A DNA stretch of 64,000 nt from Actinocatenispora thailandica (GCF_016865425.1 NZ_AP023355.1:496001-560000), one strand, 5' to 3'. Shown: positions 25,737 through 34,816, numbered from the stretch's first letter. The notes: generated from the sequence alone by a model not told the origin. Numbers and translations are program-made.

Positions 25737-28700
25737 TCACCCCGTCGACGACGGTCGGTGCTCGGTCTCCGTCAACAGGCCGGCGATGGCGGCCCGGTGC
25801 TCCTCGGCGTCCGGCGGCAGCTCGTCCAGCAGTGCGGTCAGCACGCTGCGGGCGTCGGCCCGGCGGTCCAGCGCGAGCAGCAGCCGGGCGTGCAGGGTAC
25901 GAACCGCGACCTCCACCGGAGCCGGGGCCGGATCGAGGTCGCCGCTGGCCCGCAGCCCGGCGAACAGCGCCACCGCCGATCCGGTACGCGCCAGCGCCTC
26001 GTCCGGCCGCCCGGCGCTGGCGAGGATCCGGCCCGCGTCGTACCCGAGCACCGCCACCTCCCAGCGGGCCCGCGGCCGGTCGGTACCGGCGGCCTCGGCG
26101 GCGGCGTCCGCGGCCGGCAGCGCGGCGATCGCCCGGTCCGGCGCCTCGGCCCACTGCCAGGACAGCGCCGCGTTCCGCGCCGCCCGCAACTCGTCCACCG
26201 CCCAGCCGGCGACCCGCTCGTCGCGCGGTGCCGTCTCCGCTCCGCCGGACTCCACCGCGAGCCGGGCGTCGTGGAACGCGGCGGCGCTGTCCGACCAGCG
26301 CTGCGCGGCCTCGGCGTCCCGATCGACGCCGTCCAGGATCTCGGCGATCCGCGCGTTCACCTCGCCGACCCCGGCGGTGTTGCCGTCCGCGGCGCAGTAC
26401 CGCGCCACCTCGTCCAGCGCCTCCACGGCGGCCTCGGTGGCGCGCAGTTCCCGGTACGCGACGCCCAGCAGCAACAGCGTGTCGATCCGGGTCGGCGCGT
26501 CGTCCGGGTCGGCCAGCCCGTCCAGCGCGTCCTCCGCGACGCTCGCCGCCTCGTCGTACCGGCCGGTTCGGGCCAGCGCGTCGGCCAGTGCGGCGCGCAG
26601 GTGCGCGACCGGCCGCGGTTGGTCGAGGCTCGACCACAGCCCGATGGCCTCGGTGAGTGGTTCGACCGCCTCGTCCGGCCGGTCGGCGTCGAGCGTGGCG
26701 TGTCCGTACAGCCGGAGCGCCTCGGCCCGGGTGGTCGGGTCGGCGCCGACCGCCGCGGCCCGGAACTCGCCGATCGCGGTGTCGAAGTCACCGGACTGCG
26801 CGTGCAGCCCGCCGCACAGCAGCCGGACCCCGGCCACCATCGCGGCCGGCCGGCCGGCCAGCAGCCGCACCGCCTCGGCACCGTGCGCCAGCGCGGCCGT
26901 CGCGTCCTCGGCGCGGGCGGACATGAAGGCCAGCAGCGCGTGGGTGCGGCCCCGATGCCGGTCGTCGGTCGGGATCGCCAGCGCCTGCCGCGCGGCCGAG
27001 ATCGCCGCGGGCAACCGGTCGGCCGCGTCCAACCCCATCGCCAGCCGCTCCAGCGCCGACCGCGCCGCGACGGCCGGATCCTCCCCGACCCGGCTCGATG
27101 CCCCGGTCCGTGCACCGGTGGTGCCCGCCGTCCCGGCGGGCTCACGGCCGGCACCGGCTGCTGCCTCCTCGCCTCCGGTGGCCGGGCGCTCGCCTCCGCC
27201 GGCCGGGTCCTCGGTGCCGGCCGGCGGGATAGTGCGCCCCTCCGTGCCGGGGGAGATCGACTCGTCGATGCTCGCCGGCGACCGGCCCGCCAGCGCGGCC
27301 AGCGCCCGCTCGGCCGCGGTCAGCTCGGCCAGACCGGTTTCCGGGTCGTCCTGCCGGCAGCGAGCCAGGCCGGCGAGGCTCAGCGCGCCGTGCCGCCGCA
27401 CCGGTGAGTGCGCGAACAGCTCGGCCGCGGCCCGCCAGTGCCGCTCGGCGGCGGACACGTCGGTGTCGGACACGGCGAGCCCGCGGGCGACCAGCCGCCG
27501 ACCGGCAAGCTCGCCGGTCGGCGCCGGGCACACCTCGTCGAACCGGGCCCACCCGGCGCGCTCGGCCGCCTCGTCGAACTCCCGCCCGTACCGTTCGGCC
27601 GCATCGGCCAACCCGGCCGGGTCGGCCGGCAGGTCCGGCACGGTGATCGGCTCGGCCGCTACCGCCGGGGCCGGCGCCGCGCTGCCCCAACCGGCCCGGG
27701 CCAGCGGCAGCCGGTCGGCCAGCGGCTCGGCGGCCAGCAGCACCGCGATCTCGGCGCCCTGGTGACCGGTGCCGTTGCGCTCGTCGAACCGGGCCGCCAG
27801 CGCGGTCGCCCGCGCCGCCAGCTCGTCGCCCAGCGCCGCCACCGTCGTGGTGGCCGGCGTCGTCTCGTCGGCGGCCAGCGGCGGGCGGTCCAGCTCGGTG
27901 TCGCCGTGGCCGGCCGCGGCCAGCCGGCGCAGCAGCAGCGCGGCCGACGCCGCGAACCGCATCTCCGCGTACGGGTCCGGCGGCGCGGCGAGCCAACCGA
28001 GGTGCCGCTGCACCAGCTCCAGGCCGCGTGGCTCGTTACCGGTCCGGGCGCAGAACTCGACGTGCTGCGCGATCGACGCCAGCTCGGCGCGGGACGACCG
28101 CAGCAGCCGGTACGCCCGGCGGTGCGCGTCGGCGGCCTGCTCGTACCGGCCGGTGCGCAGGTAGGGCAGCAGCAGCGCGGTGAGGATCCGCTGCGGCTGC
28201 TCGGCGCAGGTCAGCGTGCCGGCGAGGACCGGCACCGACAGCTCGATCGCCGCCTCGTCGGCACCGACGCCGGACAGGTGCTCGATCCGCGCGCTCGGCT
28301 CGCAGCCGATGCAGTCGGACAGCTCGTCGCGCGGTGCGGCGCACCAGAGCCGGTACTGTTCGGCCGCCTCGGCGGCGTCACCCACGTGCGCGGCGACCAG
28401 CCAGCGGTGCTGGTGCACCGCGTGCATGCTGCGGCCGCCGGCGCGGTACCGCCGCTCCATGTCGTCCAGGATCGACCGGGTGCGGGCCAGCGGCACGTCC
28501 GGGAACTTGGCCAGCTGGCTGACCACGTGCTTGAACCGCCACAGCACCATGCCTTCGGAACGCTCGTCGGGCGCGTCGCCGCGGTCCAGCGCGGCCAGGC
28601 ACCACGCGAACGGCACGAACATCTTGCTCGCCTCGCCCGCGTACTCGTAGGCCACCACGGCCAGCGAGCGGGCCGCGAACTGCAGCCGGGGCCACTGCCC

Positions 28701-28817
28701 GGCGTCCGCGGCGGCCATCACCTGCTCGACCGCGGCGACCTGGGCCGCGCCGTACGGCAGGTCCCACGCCGCGGACAGCGCCGCCCACGTCTCGTCTTCG
28801 TCGTACGCCACGGTCAT
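25737..28817 (-). CDS. Large TPR-repeat protein paired with an HSP90-like ATPase
   Basis: A 1026-residue, mainly helical protein with repeated Ala/Leu/Tyr helix pairs of tetratricopeptide type, strongest in the last third (RTHALLAFMSARAEDATAAL, AEALRLYGHATLDADRPDEA, RIDTLLLLGVAYRELRATEA). A Gly/Pro/Thr-rich linker near 550-610 separates two helical halves. No enzymatic motif or membrane segment is visible. The ATG overlaps the HSP90-like stop (ATGA), so the proteins are made together and probably interact; TPR proteins are the classic co-chaperones of eukaryotic Hsp90, but that parallel is inference. Confidence 0.78.
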   Translation of the reverse strand: MTVAYDEDETWAALSAAWDLPYGAAQVAAVEQVMAAADAGQWPRLQFAARSLAVVAYEYAGEASKMFVPFAWCLAALDRGDAPDERSEGMVLWRFKHVVSQLAKFPDVPLARTRSILDDMERRYRAGGRSMHAVHQHRWLVAAHVGDAAEAAEQYRLWCAAPRDELSDCIGCEPSARIEHLSGVGADEAAIELSVPVLAGTLTCAEQPQRILTALLLPYLRTGRYEQAADAHRRAYRLLRSSRAELASIAQHVEFCARTGNEPRGLELVQRHLGWLAAPPDPYAEMRFAASAALLLRRLAAAGHGDTELDRPPLAADETTPATTTVAALGDELAARATALAARFDERNGTGHQGAEIAVLLAAEPLADRLPLARAGWGSAAPAPAVAAEPITVPDLPADPAGLADAAERYGREFDEAAERAGWARFDEVCPAPTGELAGRRLVARGLAVSDTDVSAAERHWRAAAELFAHSPVRRHGALSLAGLARCRQDDPETGLAELTAAERALAALAGRSPASIDESISPGTEGRTIPPAGTEDPAGGGERPATGGEEAAAGAGREPAGTAGTTGARTGASSRVGEDPAVAARSALERLAMGLDAADRLPAAISAARQALAIPTDDRHRGRTHALLAFMSARAEDATAALAHGAEAVRLLAGRPAAMVAGVRLLCGGLHAQSGDFDTAIGEFRAAAVGADPTTRAEALRLYGHATLDADRPDEAVEPLTEAIGLWSSLDQPRPVAHLRAALADALARTGRYDEAASVAEDALDGLADPDDAPTRIDTLLLLGVAYRELRATEAAVEALDEVARYCAADGNTAGVGEVNARIAEILDGVDRDAEAAQRWSDSAAAFHDARLAVESGGAETAPRDERVAGWAVDELRAARNAALSWQWAEAPDRAIAALPAADAAAEAAGTDRPRARWEVAVLGYDAGRILASAGRPDEALARTGSAVALFAGLRASGDLDPAPAPVEVAVRTLHARLLLALDRRADARSVLTALLDELPPDAEEHRAAIAGLLTETEHRPSSTG

Positions 28818-30583
28818 CGCCTCTCGTCCCGCTCGGGAGGTACGGCCGCGTCCAGCAGGCCGAGGAAGGACCGGTTGATCAGGCTCACGTCCGCCGGCCG
28901 CACCGGGTGGTGGCCGAGCAGCAGCGCCTGCCCGTACAGCGCCTGCGTCGCGGTGTGCGCCAGCCGCTCGTCGCGCAACCCGCACACCCGGCGAACCAGC
29001 TCGTTGCGGTGGTTGAGGACCAGCTGCGGGCGCTGCTGTGTCGGTTTGGTGAAGGCGTCCAGCACACCCGCCCACAGCTCGTCGACCTGCGCCTTCGTCG
29101 CCTGCAGCTCGGCGGCGTGCGCGGCCGACCGGTCCACCAGGTACAGCGCGGGGACGGTGGCCGGCTCGAAGCTGCGCAGCACCACCTCGCAGCCCAGCTC
29201 GTCCACCGCGCGCTGCGCGATCCGGCGGAACTCCTGCAACGGCAGCTCCACCTCCGCCGGCAGCGGATCGAACCGGGTGGCGAGCTCGCTGGGGTCCAAC
29301 CGGCGCACCGTCGGCCCGTCGGGCAGCGCGCCGAACCGGGCCACGATCTCCGCGTCGTAGGTGTACCCGCCGTTGACCACCGGCACGTCCTGCGCCGCGG
29401 CCACCGCCGCCAGCGCCCGGAACTCGTCCGCGGTCTGGGTGTACCGCACCTCGCCGTACCGCGCGGCGAACTCGGCGAGGGTGACCCGGCCGACGTTGGT
29501 CTCCATCGGCCACCACTGCGCGACCAGCCGCAACATCTCGTCGTCGTGCACCGCGAGGGCCTTGACGCCGAGGTGGTGCACGGCCAGGAACCGGGCCAGC
29601 CGGGCCGGATCGGTGTCGGCCAGCCGGACCAGCCAACCCCGCAGCTGGGCGCCGATCGCCTCCTGGGTGGCCGCCAGCGCGTCGTCGGCGTACAGCGCCT
29701 CGCGACTCGCGGTGGGCCGCAGCTGGGTCGCGTCGACCACGCAGCGCACGAAGAACGCCCACTCCGGCAGCAGCCCGTCGACCGACTCGGCCAGCAGCAT
29801 CCGCTTCAGGTAGACCCGGTGCCGGGTGCGCTCGGCCGGGTTCGCCGCGAACGGCAGCACGTACGCGACGCCGGTCAGCCCGGCCTCCGGCACCGACAGC
29901 TCGATCACGTCGAACGGGGTGAACCCGAGCACGTCCTGCGCGTACCCGACGAGGTCGGCGCGGCGGGTGCCGGGCGGCCGGTCGTCGTCCCGCCACGGGG
30001 GCCCGCCGCCGGTGATCGGCGCGCCGTCCACGGTCACCGGCACCGGCAGCATCGACCCGTAGAGCGCGGCCAGTTCGGTGACGGTGCGCGGCTCGAACCA
30101 CTGCGCGCAGCCGGGCCGGGCGGTGAGCGTGACGGTACTGCCGGGCTCGTCCCGCTCCGCCGGCTCGACCAGGTAGGTGCCGTCGGCGCGGCCCACCCAG
30201 CCCAGCGCCGGCCCGCCGGCGGCCGAGCGGGTCACCACCCGCACCTCGTCGGCGACCAGGAACGCGGACAGCAGCCCGATGCCGAACTGGCCGAGGAACT
30301 GCTGCCGGGCGAAGCCCAGCTCGTCGCGCTTGCCGCTGCGGCCGATCGTGGCGAGCAGCTCGTGCACCTGCGCCTCGGTCAGCCCGACCCCGTTGTCCGA
30401 CACCGACAGGGTGCCGTCCCCGGTGCGGACCGACACCGCCGGTGGCGGCCCGTCGGGTCGAGCCGTCAGGGCATCGACGGCATTCTGCAACAACTCCCGC
30501 AGATACACCCGAGGGCTGCCATAAAGGTGATTGCTCAGCAGATCGACGACGCCGCGCAGATCAACCTGAAACGTCCGGTCCAC
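28814..30583 (-). CDS. HSP90-family (HtpG-like) ATPase
   Basis: Molecular-chaperone-type GHKL ATPase of 589 residues. The ATP site is complete: ELLQNAVDAL (Glu/Asn helix), VSDNGVGLT, and GQFGIGLLSAFLVADEV. The middle-domain region HRVYLKRMLLAESVDGLLPEW with VVDATQLRPTASREAL matches HtpG, including the conserved Arg region. The C-terminal dimerisation part is divergent and there is no EEVD-like tail. GTG at 30583 was chosen because GGGGAGGA lies immediately upstream; the frame stays open another 19 codons. It leads a two-gene operon with the TPR protein. It is probably a specialised paralogue rather than the general HtpG. Confidence 0.85.
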   Translation of the reverse strand: MDRTFQVDLRGVVDLLSNHLYGSPRVYLRELLQNAVDALTARPDGPPPAVSVRTGDGTLSVSDNGVGLTEAQVHELLATIGRSGKRDELGFARQQFLGQFGIGLLSAFLVADEVRVVTRSAAGGPALGWVGRADGTYLVEPAERDEPGSTVTLTARPGCAQWFEPRTVTELAALYGSMLPVPVTVDGAPITGGGPPWRDDDRPPGTRRADLVGYAQDVLGFTPFDVIELSVPEAGLTGVAYVLPFAANPAERTRHRVYLKRMLLAESVDGLLPEWAFFVRCVVDATQLRPTASREALYADDALAATQEAIGAQLRGWLVRLADTDPARLARFLAVHHLGVKALAVHDDEMLRLVAQWWPMETNVGRVTLAEFAARYGEVRYTQTADEFRALAAVAAAQDVPVVNGGYTYDAEIVARFGALPDGPTVRRLDPSELATRFDPLPAEVELPLQEFRRIAQRAVDELGCEVVLRSFEPATVPALYLVDRSAAHAAELQATKAQVDELWAGVLDAFTKPTQQRPQLVLNHRNELVRRVCGLRDERLAHTATQALYGQALLLGHHPVRPADVSLINRSFLGLLDAAVPPERDERR

Positions 30584-30710
30584 GGTCCTCCCCTGTCTCG
30601 CCGAAGCAGGGTAGCGATCGAGGGCGACAGTGCGGGGCACTCGGGGTTCCCCTTATGTCGAATGTCAGGGTCGATGTACGACGCTCGCCGGACGACACCC
30701 GGCCGCCGGG

Positions 30711-30730
30711 CACGTACGGTTCGGTACGTG
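30711..30730 (+). promoter_or_regulatory. Inverted repeat enclosing the start codon of an ABC ATPase
   Basis: CACGTAC (30711-30717) and GTACGTG (30724-30730) form a 7-bp inverted repeat whose right arm contains the GTG start at 30728. It may be an operator or an RNA hairpin hiding the start; no Shine-Dalgarno sequence is visible here. Confidence 0.35.
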
Positions 30731-31705
30731 GCCATCATCACGACCCAGGCGCTCACGAAGAGGTACGGCACGGCGGTCACCGCCCTCGCCGATCTCACCG
30801 TGCAGATCGAGCCGGGAATCACTGGGCTGGTCGGCGCGAACGGCGCCGGCAAGTCGACGCTGATCAAGACGATGCTGGGGCTGCTCCCGCCGACCGGCGG
30901 GCAGCTGCGGGTGCTGGGCCTGGACCCGACCCGCCAGGGCGAGCAGGTGCGCGCCCGGGTCGGGTACATGCCGGAGAACGACAGCCTGCCGCCGGACGTC
31001 TCGGCGGCCGAGTTCGTCACCCACATGGGACGCATGTCCGGGCTGCCGCGGCCGGCCGCCCGGGAACGCGCCTCCGAGGTGCTGCGGCACGTCGGACTCT
31101 ACGAGGAGCGATACCGCCAGATCGGCGGCTACTCCACCGGAATGAAGCAGCGGGTCAAGCTGGCGCAGTCGCTGGTGCACGACCCCGACCTGCTGCTGCT
31201 GGACGAGCCGACCAACGGCCTCGACCCGGCCGGCCGGGACGCCATGCTCGACCTGGTGCACCGCATCGGCACCGAGTTCGGCATCTCGGTGGTGGTCTGC
31301 TCGCACCTGCTCGGTGAGGTGGAGCAGATCGCCGACGGGCTCGTCGCGATCGAGGGCGGCCGGCTGCTGCGGGCCGACCGGGTGTCCAGCATGACCGCGC
31401 GGACCGCGGTGCTCGCCGTCGAGGTCGACGAGGGTACCGACGAGCTGGCGGCGGCCCTGTCCGCGCGAGGGGTGCGGATCGGGCGCGACGGCGCCGCGCT
31501 GATGACGCCGGTCGAGTCGCCGGCGACGTACGACCTGGTGCGGGACGTGATCGTCGACCTCGGCCTGCCGCTGCACCGGCTGGAGGAGCGCCGGCACCGG
31601 GTCGCCGAGCTGTTCGGCTCGCCGGCCGCGCACGCCGGGGCGCCGGCACCCGCCGGGACGCCGGGATCCACCGGCGGGGACGAGGGGAGGAGCGGCGATG
31701 AGTGA
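30728..31705 (+). CDS. ABC transporter ATP-binding protein
   Basis: A 325-residue nucleotide-binding subunit of an exporter or ABC-2 type system. Walker A GANGAGKST lies at about residues 38-46, the signature reads YSTGMKQRVKLAQ, Walker B is LLLLDEPTNGLD and the switch His is in VVCSHLL. After the ATPase domain there is an Ala/Pro/Gly-rich tail. GTG start without an obvious ribosome binding site. The next gene, a permease, overlaps it by 8 nt, and a second ATPase/permease pair follows, forming a four-gene run. Substrate unknown. Confidence 0.9.
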   Translation: MAIITTQALTKRYGTAVTALADLTVQIEPGITGLVGANGAGKSTLIKTMLGLLPPTGGQLRVLGLDPTRQGEQVRARVGYMPENDSLPPDVSAAEFVTHMGRMSGLPRPAARERASEVLRHVGLYEERYRQIGGYSTGMKQRVKLAQSLVHDPDLLLLDEPTNGLDPAGRDAMLDLVHRIGTEFGISVVVCSHLLGEVEQIADGLVAIEGGRLLRADRVSSMTARTAVLAVEVDEGTDELAAALSARGVRIGRDGAALMTPVESPATYDLVRDVIVDLGLPLHRLEERRHRVAELFGSPAAHAGAPAPAGTPGSTGGDEGRSGDE

Positions 31706-32561
31706 GCCGGCGACCGGCACCATCCACGACATCGGCTACCAGCGCTACACCGGTCCGCGGCTGGGCCGGGGCTACTCGGTGCGCTCGCTCTACGCGTACA
31801 GCCTGCGCACCGTGTTCGGGTTGGGGCGCGGCCCGAAGTCGAAGATCTTCCCGTTCTCGCTGGCCGGCATCCTGCTGGTCGTCGCGGTGGTGGTGGCGGC
31901 GGTGAAGGCACGGTTCAACGTCTCGATCGCGCCGCTGGACTACGCGAACTTCCCCGGCACGCTGAGCTTCCTGCTGATGCTGTTCGTCGCGACCGCCGCG
32001 CCCGAGCTGGCCTCCCGCGATCTGCGCAACAAGGTGCTCCCGCTCTACTTCTCCCGGCCGATCGGGCGGGACGACTACGTGCTGGCGAAGCTCGGCGCGC
32101 TGGTCACCGGGGTGTTCCTGATCCTCGCCGTGCCTGAGTTGGTGATGTTCCTCGGCGGTGCGTTCTCGGCCGGCTCCGCGAGCGGGGTCTGGAGCCAGTT
32201 CACCGCCCTGGTGCCGGGTCTGGTCGTCTCGGCGATCTTCGCGCTGGTGCTGTCGGCGGTCGCGCTGCTGGTCTCGTCGCTGTCCTCGCGGCGGGCGATC
32301 GCGGCCGGCGCGGTGGTGGCGCTGTTCCTCGTCACCACGCCGATCAACCGGGTACTGGAGGTCGTCGGTACCGGCGCGACCCGCGAGCTGGCCGGCCTGA
32401 CCAGCATCACCGGCATCCTGGCCGGCCTGCGCACCTGGCTGTTCTCCGGCTCCGAGTTGGACATCGGCTCGTACGGCCCGGTCTACGCGGCGGCCGCCGT
32501 CGTGCTGGTCGGCCTGTGCACCGCACTGTTGATCACCCGGTACCGGAAGGTGGCGTCCTGA
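31698..32561 (+). CDS. ABC-2 type permease
   Basis: A 287-residue membrane protein with about six helices, partner of the preceding ATPase. After a short cytoplasmic start (IHDIGYQRYTGPRLGRGYS), helices appear at about 50-70, 85-105, 130-155, 170-195, 205-220 and 260-280. The ASRDLRNKVLPLYFSRPIGRDD stretch is typical of ABC-2 permeases of ATPase-dependent exporters. GGGGAGGAG upstream of the ATG. Its TGA stop overlaps an ATG that opens a small repeated leader ORF. Confidence 0.85.
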   Translation: MSEPATGTIHDIGYQRYTGPRLGRGYSVRSLYAYSLRTVFGLGRGPKSKIFPFSLAGILLVVAVVVAAVKARFNVSIAPLDYANFPGTLSFLLMLFVATAAPELASRDLRNKVLPLYFSRPIGRDDYVLAKLGALVTGVFLILAVPELVMFLGGAFSAGSASGVWSQFTALVPGLVVSAIFALVLSAVALLVSSLSSRRAIAAGAVVALFLVTTPINRVLEVVGTGATRELAGLTSITGILAGLRTWLFSGSELDIGSYGPVYAAAAVVLVGLCTALLITRYRKVAS

Positions 32562-32641
32562 TGAGCGAGCGTCGGCGAGCGAACCAGGGGAATTGTGCGT
32601 CGTGCCTCATCGGGTTTCCGACGAAGGAGGAAGGCCGATGA
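32561..32641 (+). repeat. Intercistronic leader-peptide element, copy 1
   Basis: Fills the whole gap between the permease and the next ATPase. It reads as a 26-codon ORF starting MSERRRAN, with CASCLIGFPTKEEGR at the end. Its ATG shares one base with the upstream stop (TGATG) and its TGA overlaps the next gene's ATG (ATGA). The PTKEE codons contain the AAGGAGGAA ribosome binding site of the next gene. Related in sequence and layout to the copies at 62077 and 62142. Confidence 0.7.
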
Positions 32642-33627
32642 GTATCGGCACCGAGCCGGCGACGAAGCCGGCCGCTCCGACCGACGCGGCCACGCTGGAG
32701 CTGTCCACCGTCTCCAAGTGGTACGGCAACGTGGTGGCGATCAACGACGTCTCGATGCGGCTCGGCCCCGGCGTGACCGGCCTGCTCGGCCCGAACGGTG
32801 CCGGCAAGACCACGCTGCTGCACATGATGGCCGGGATGCTCGCGCCGTCCCGCGGCAGCGTCCGCATCGCCGGCCAGCCCGCCTGGCGCAACCCCGACGT
32901 GTACCGCTATCTCGGCCTGGTCACCGAGCGGGAGAACGTGCACGGGTTCCTGACCGCCCGCGAGTTCATCCGTGCCTCGGCGAAGCTGCAACGGTTGCCC
33001 GACGTGGCCGCCGCGACCCAGCGGGCGCTGGAGATGGTCGACCTGGTCGACGCGGCCGACCGCCGGATCGAGACGTACTCCAAGGGCATGCGGCAGCGCG
33101 CCCGGGTCGCCGCCGCGCTGGTGCACGACCCGCAGGTGCTGCTGCTCGACGAGCCGTTCAACGGGATGGATCCGCGGCAGCGGATGCACATGATGGACCT
33201 GCTGCACCGGATGGCGGCCGCCGGCCGCACCGTGCTGTTCTCCTCGCACATCCTGGAGGAGGTCGAGCAGCTGTCCGGCACCGTCCAGGTGATCGTCGCC
33301 GGCCGGCTCGCCGCGTCCGGCGACTACCGGAGGATCCGGCGGTTGATGACGAGCCGGCCGCACGAGTTCGTCATCGCGAGTTCGGACGACCGCGCGCTGG
33401 CGGTGGCGCTGATGGCGGAGGACTCGGTCGCCGGTGTCGAGCTGACCGCCGGGCACGCCTCCCGCGGCGTGGCCGAGGGTGGCATCACGGTACGGGCCAG
33501 CGACTACGGCCGGTTCACCCGCGCCCTGCCGCGGATCGCCAAGGACCGCGGCATCCGACTGTCCGCGGTGGTCCCGGCCGACGAGTCCCTGGAAAGCGTC
33601 TTCTCCTACCTGGTAGGTGCCAAGTGA
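32638..33627 (+). CDS. ABC transporter ATP-binding protein
   Basis: A 329-residue ATPase subunit. Walker A GPNGAGKTT at about 53-61, signature YSKGMRQRARVAA, Walker B LLLLDEPFNGMD, switch region LFSSHILEEVEQL. The C-terminal 90 residues form the accessory domain seen in ABC-2 type ATPases. The ATG at 32638 is fixed by AAGGAGGAA, which lies inside the upstream leader ORF, so translation is probably coupled to it. Its stop overlaps the permease start (GTGA). Confidence 0.92.
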   Translation: MSIGTEPATKPAAPTDAATLELSTVSKWYGNVVAINDVSMRLGPGVTGLLGPNGAGKTTLLHMMAGMLAPSRGSVRIAGQPAWRNPDVYRYLGLVTERENVHGFLTAREFIRASAKLQRLPDVAAATQRALEMVDLVDAADRRIETYSKGMRQRARVAAALVHDPQVLLLDEPFNGMDPRQRMHMMDLLHRMAAAGRTVLFSSHILEEVEQLSGTVQVIVAGRLAASGDYRRIRRLMTSRPHEFVIASSDDRALAVALMAEDSVAGVELTAGHASRGVAEGGITVRASDYGRFTRALPRIAKDRGIRLSAVVPADESLESVFSYLVGAK

Positions 33628-34382
33628 GCGCACGCATGACGGTGGCGCCGGCCAGCGGGCCGCGCCTGTTCAACCCGACGATCGCCGGCATCACCCTGCG
33701 CGGCCTGCTCGGCCGGCGCCGGTCGCTGCTGCTGATCCCGCTGCCGCTGGTGCTGATCGCGCTGTCGCTGCTGGTCCGCAGCGGTGACGTGGCCACCCGC
33801 GATGCGCTGCAGGTGGTGGTCAGCGGTCTCGGCGTGGCAGTGATCCTGCCGCTGACCGCACTGATCATCGGGACCAGCGTGCTCGGCTCGGAGATCGACG
33901 ACGGCACGATCGTGCACATCCTGGCCAAACCGGTGGCCCGGCGCGAGATCATCCTGACGAAGTACCTGATCGCGGCGGTGGTCTCCGGCCTGGTCGCGGG
34001 AGTGTCGCTGCTGATCGCCGGCACCATCGTCGCGTCGGTGTCGGTCGGCATCGGCTTCGGCCTCGCCGGGCTGATCGGCGCGTTCGTCTACTCCGCGCTG
34101 TTCGTGCTGGCGAGCCTGGTGATCCGGCGCGCGGTGCTGGTCGGCCTGGCGTACATCCTGCTGTGGGAGGGGCTGCTGGGCAACGTGCTGGACGGCACCA
34201 AGGTGCTGTCGGTGCAGAAGTACGTCTCCGAGTTCGCCGCGACGTTCTCCGGCAGTTCGCTGCTGCACGGCCCGATGTCGCTGGTCCTGGCGATCGTGAT
34301 GTCGGTGGTGCTCACCGTCGGCGCGCTGGTCATCTCCGTCGACCGGCTCCGCTCCTTCTCGATGGCCGGCGAAACCAGCTGA
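33624..34382 (+). CDS. ABC-2 type permease
   Basis: A 252-residue membrane protein with about six helices, partner of the ATPase at 32638. RSLLLIPLPLVLIALSLLV is the first helix; EIDDGTIVHILAKPVARREI is the characteristic cytoplasmic coupling segment after the second helix; the last helix is followed by SVDRLRSFSMAGETS. The GTG at 33624 overlaps the ATPase stop by 4 nt; an ATG 12 nt later is an alternative start. A strong terminator follows, so the transporter run ends here. Confidence 0.85.
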   Translation: MSARMTVAPASGPRLFNPTIAGITLRGLLGRRRSLLLIPLPLVLIALSLLVRSGDVATRDALQVVVSGLGVAVILPLTALIIGTSVLGSEIDDGTIVHILAKPVARREIILTKYLIAAVVSGLVAGVSLLIAGTIVASVSVGIGFGLAGLIGAFVYSALFVLASLVIRRAVLVGLAYILLWEGLLGNVLDGTKVLSVQKYVSEFAATFSGSSLLHGPMSLVLAIVMSVVLTVGALVISVDRLRSFSMAGETS

Positions 34383-34393
34383 CCACCCGGCAC

Positions 34394-34427
34394 CGAGGGG
34401 CGCCACCGCACCGGGTGGCGCCCCTCG
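34394..34427 (+). terminator. Terminator of the ABC transporter operon
   Basis: Perfect 14-bp arms (CGAGGGGCGCCACC at 34394-34407 and its complement at 34414-34427) with a 6-nt loop, 12 nt after the last permease stop. Confidence 0.85.
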
Positions 34428-34485
34428 TCACGTGTCGGTACCTGCGGGCACCGTCGGGCGCGGCTCGCGCCGACCACCGGTGCGG

Positions 34486-34680
34486 TCACTTCTTCACGTA
34501 GACGCCTTTGTTCCGCACGACGGTGACGACGCCCTCGTCGACCAGGACCGCGATCGCGCGCCGGAGCGTCTGCCTGGCCACGCCGAGTTCCTGAGCCAGC
34601 GCCAGCTCACCGGGCAGCCGTACCGGGTAGGTCCCGTCGGAGATGCGCTCCCGCAGGATCCGCAACACCTGTTCCCACAC
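34486..34680 (-). CDS. Small GntR-type winged-helix regulator, probably frameshifted at its 5' end
   Basis: The 64-residue frame starting WEQVLRILRERISDGTY is a complete GntR winged helix (LPGELALAQELGVARQTLRRAI ... GVVTVVRNKGVYV in pieces) with no effector domain. Usual small actinobacterial GntR proteins begin with a block like MTVDPDSP before this helix. Exactly that block is encoded at 34709-34686 but in a different frame, running into SWCG instead of ELVWEQ. A single-base indel near 34684-34690 would explain this. Either the gene is broken or translation starts at the internal GTG at 34680. It is divergent from two tiny genes and faces a GTGCAC palindrome. Confidence 0.6.
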   Translation of the reverse strand: MWEQVLRILRERISDGTYPVRLPGELALAQELGVARQTLRRAIAVLVDEGVVTVVRNKGVYVKK

Positions 34681-34760
34681 CAGCTCGGGCTGTCCGGATC
34701 AACCGTCATCCGTCAATGCTCAGCACCTAGCTGCGCGGGTGACATCAGGTTCGCAGAACA

Positions 34761-34776
34761 GTGCACGGTTGTGCAC
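34761..34776. promoter_or_regulatory. GntR operator candidate
   Basis: GTGCAC-GGTT-GTGCAC is a 16-nt symmetric site between the divergent GntR gene and the small genes. It overlaps the TTGTGC (34769-34774) that forms, with TAAGGT (34792-34797) at 17-nt spacing, a plausible plus-strand promoter. Confidence 0.45.
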
Positions 34777-34816
34777 ACTAGACCAGTGGCGTAAGGTAAG
34801 CCTGTCGATACGGAGC

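Noticed and set aside
25737-30101. Single 1454-codon frame joining the TPR and HSP90 regions
   Set aside because: Upstream of 28817 it is out of frame with the clear HSP90 gene. The TPR protein has its own ATG in the ATGA overlap.
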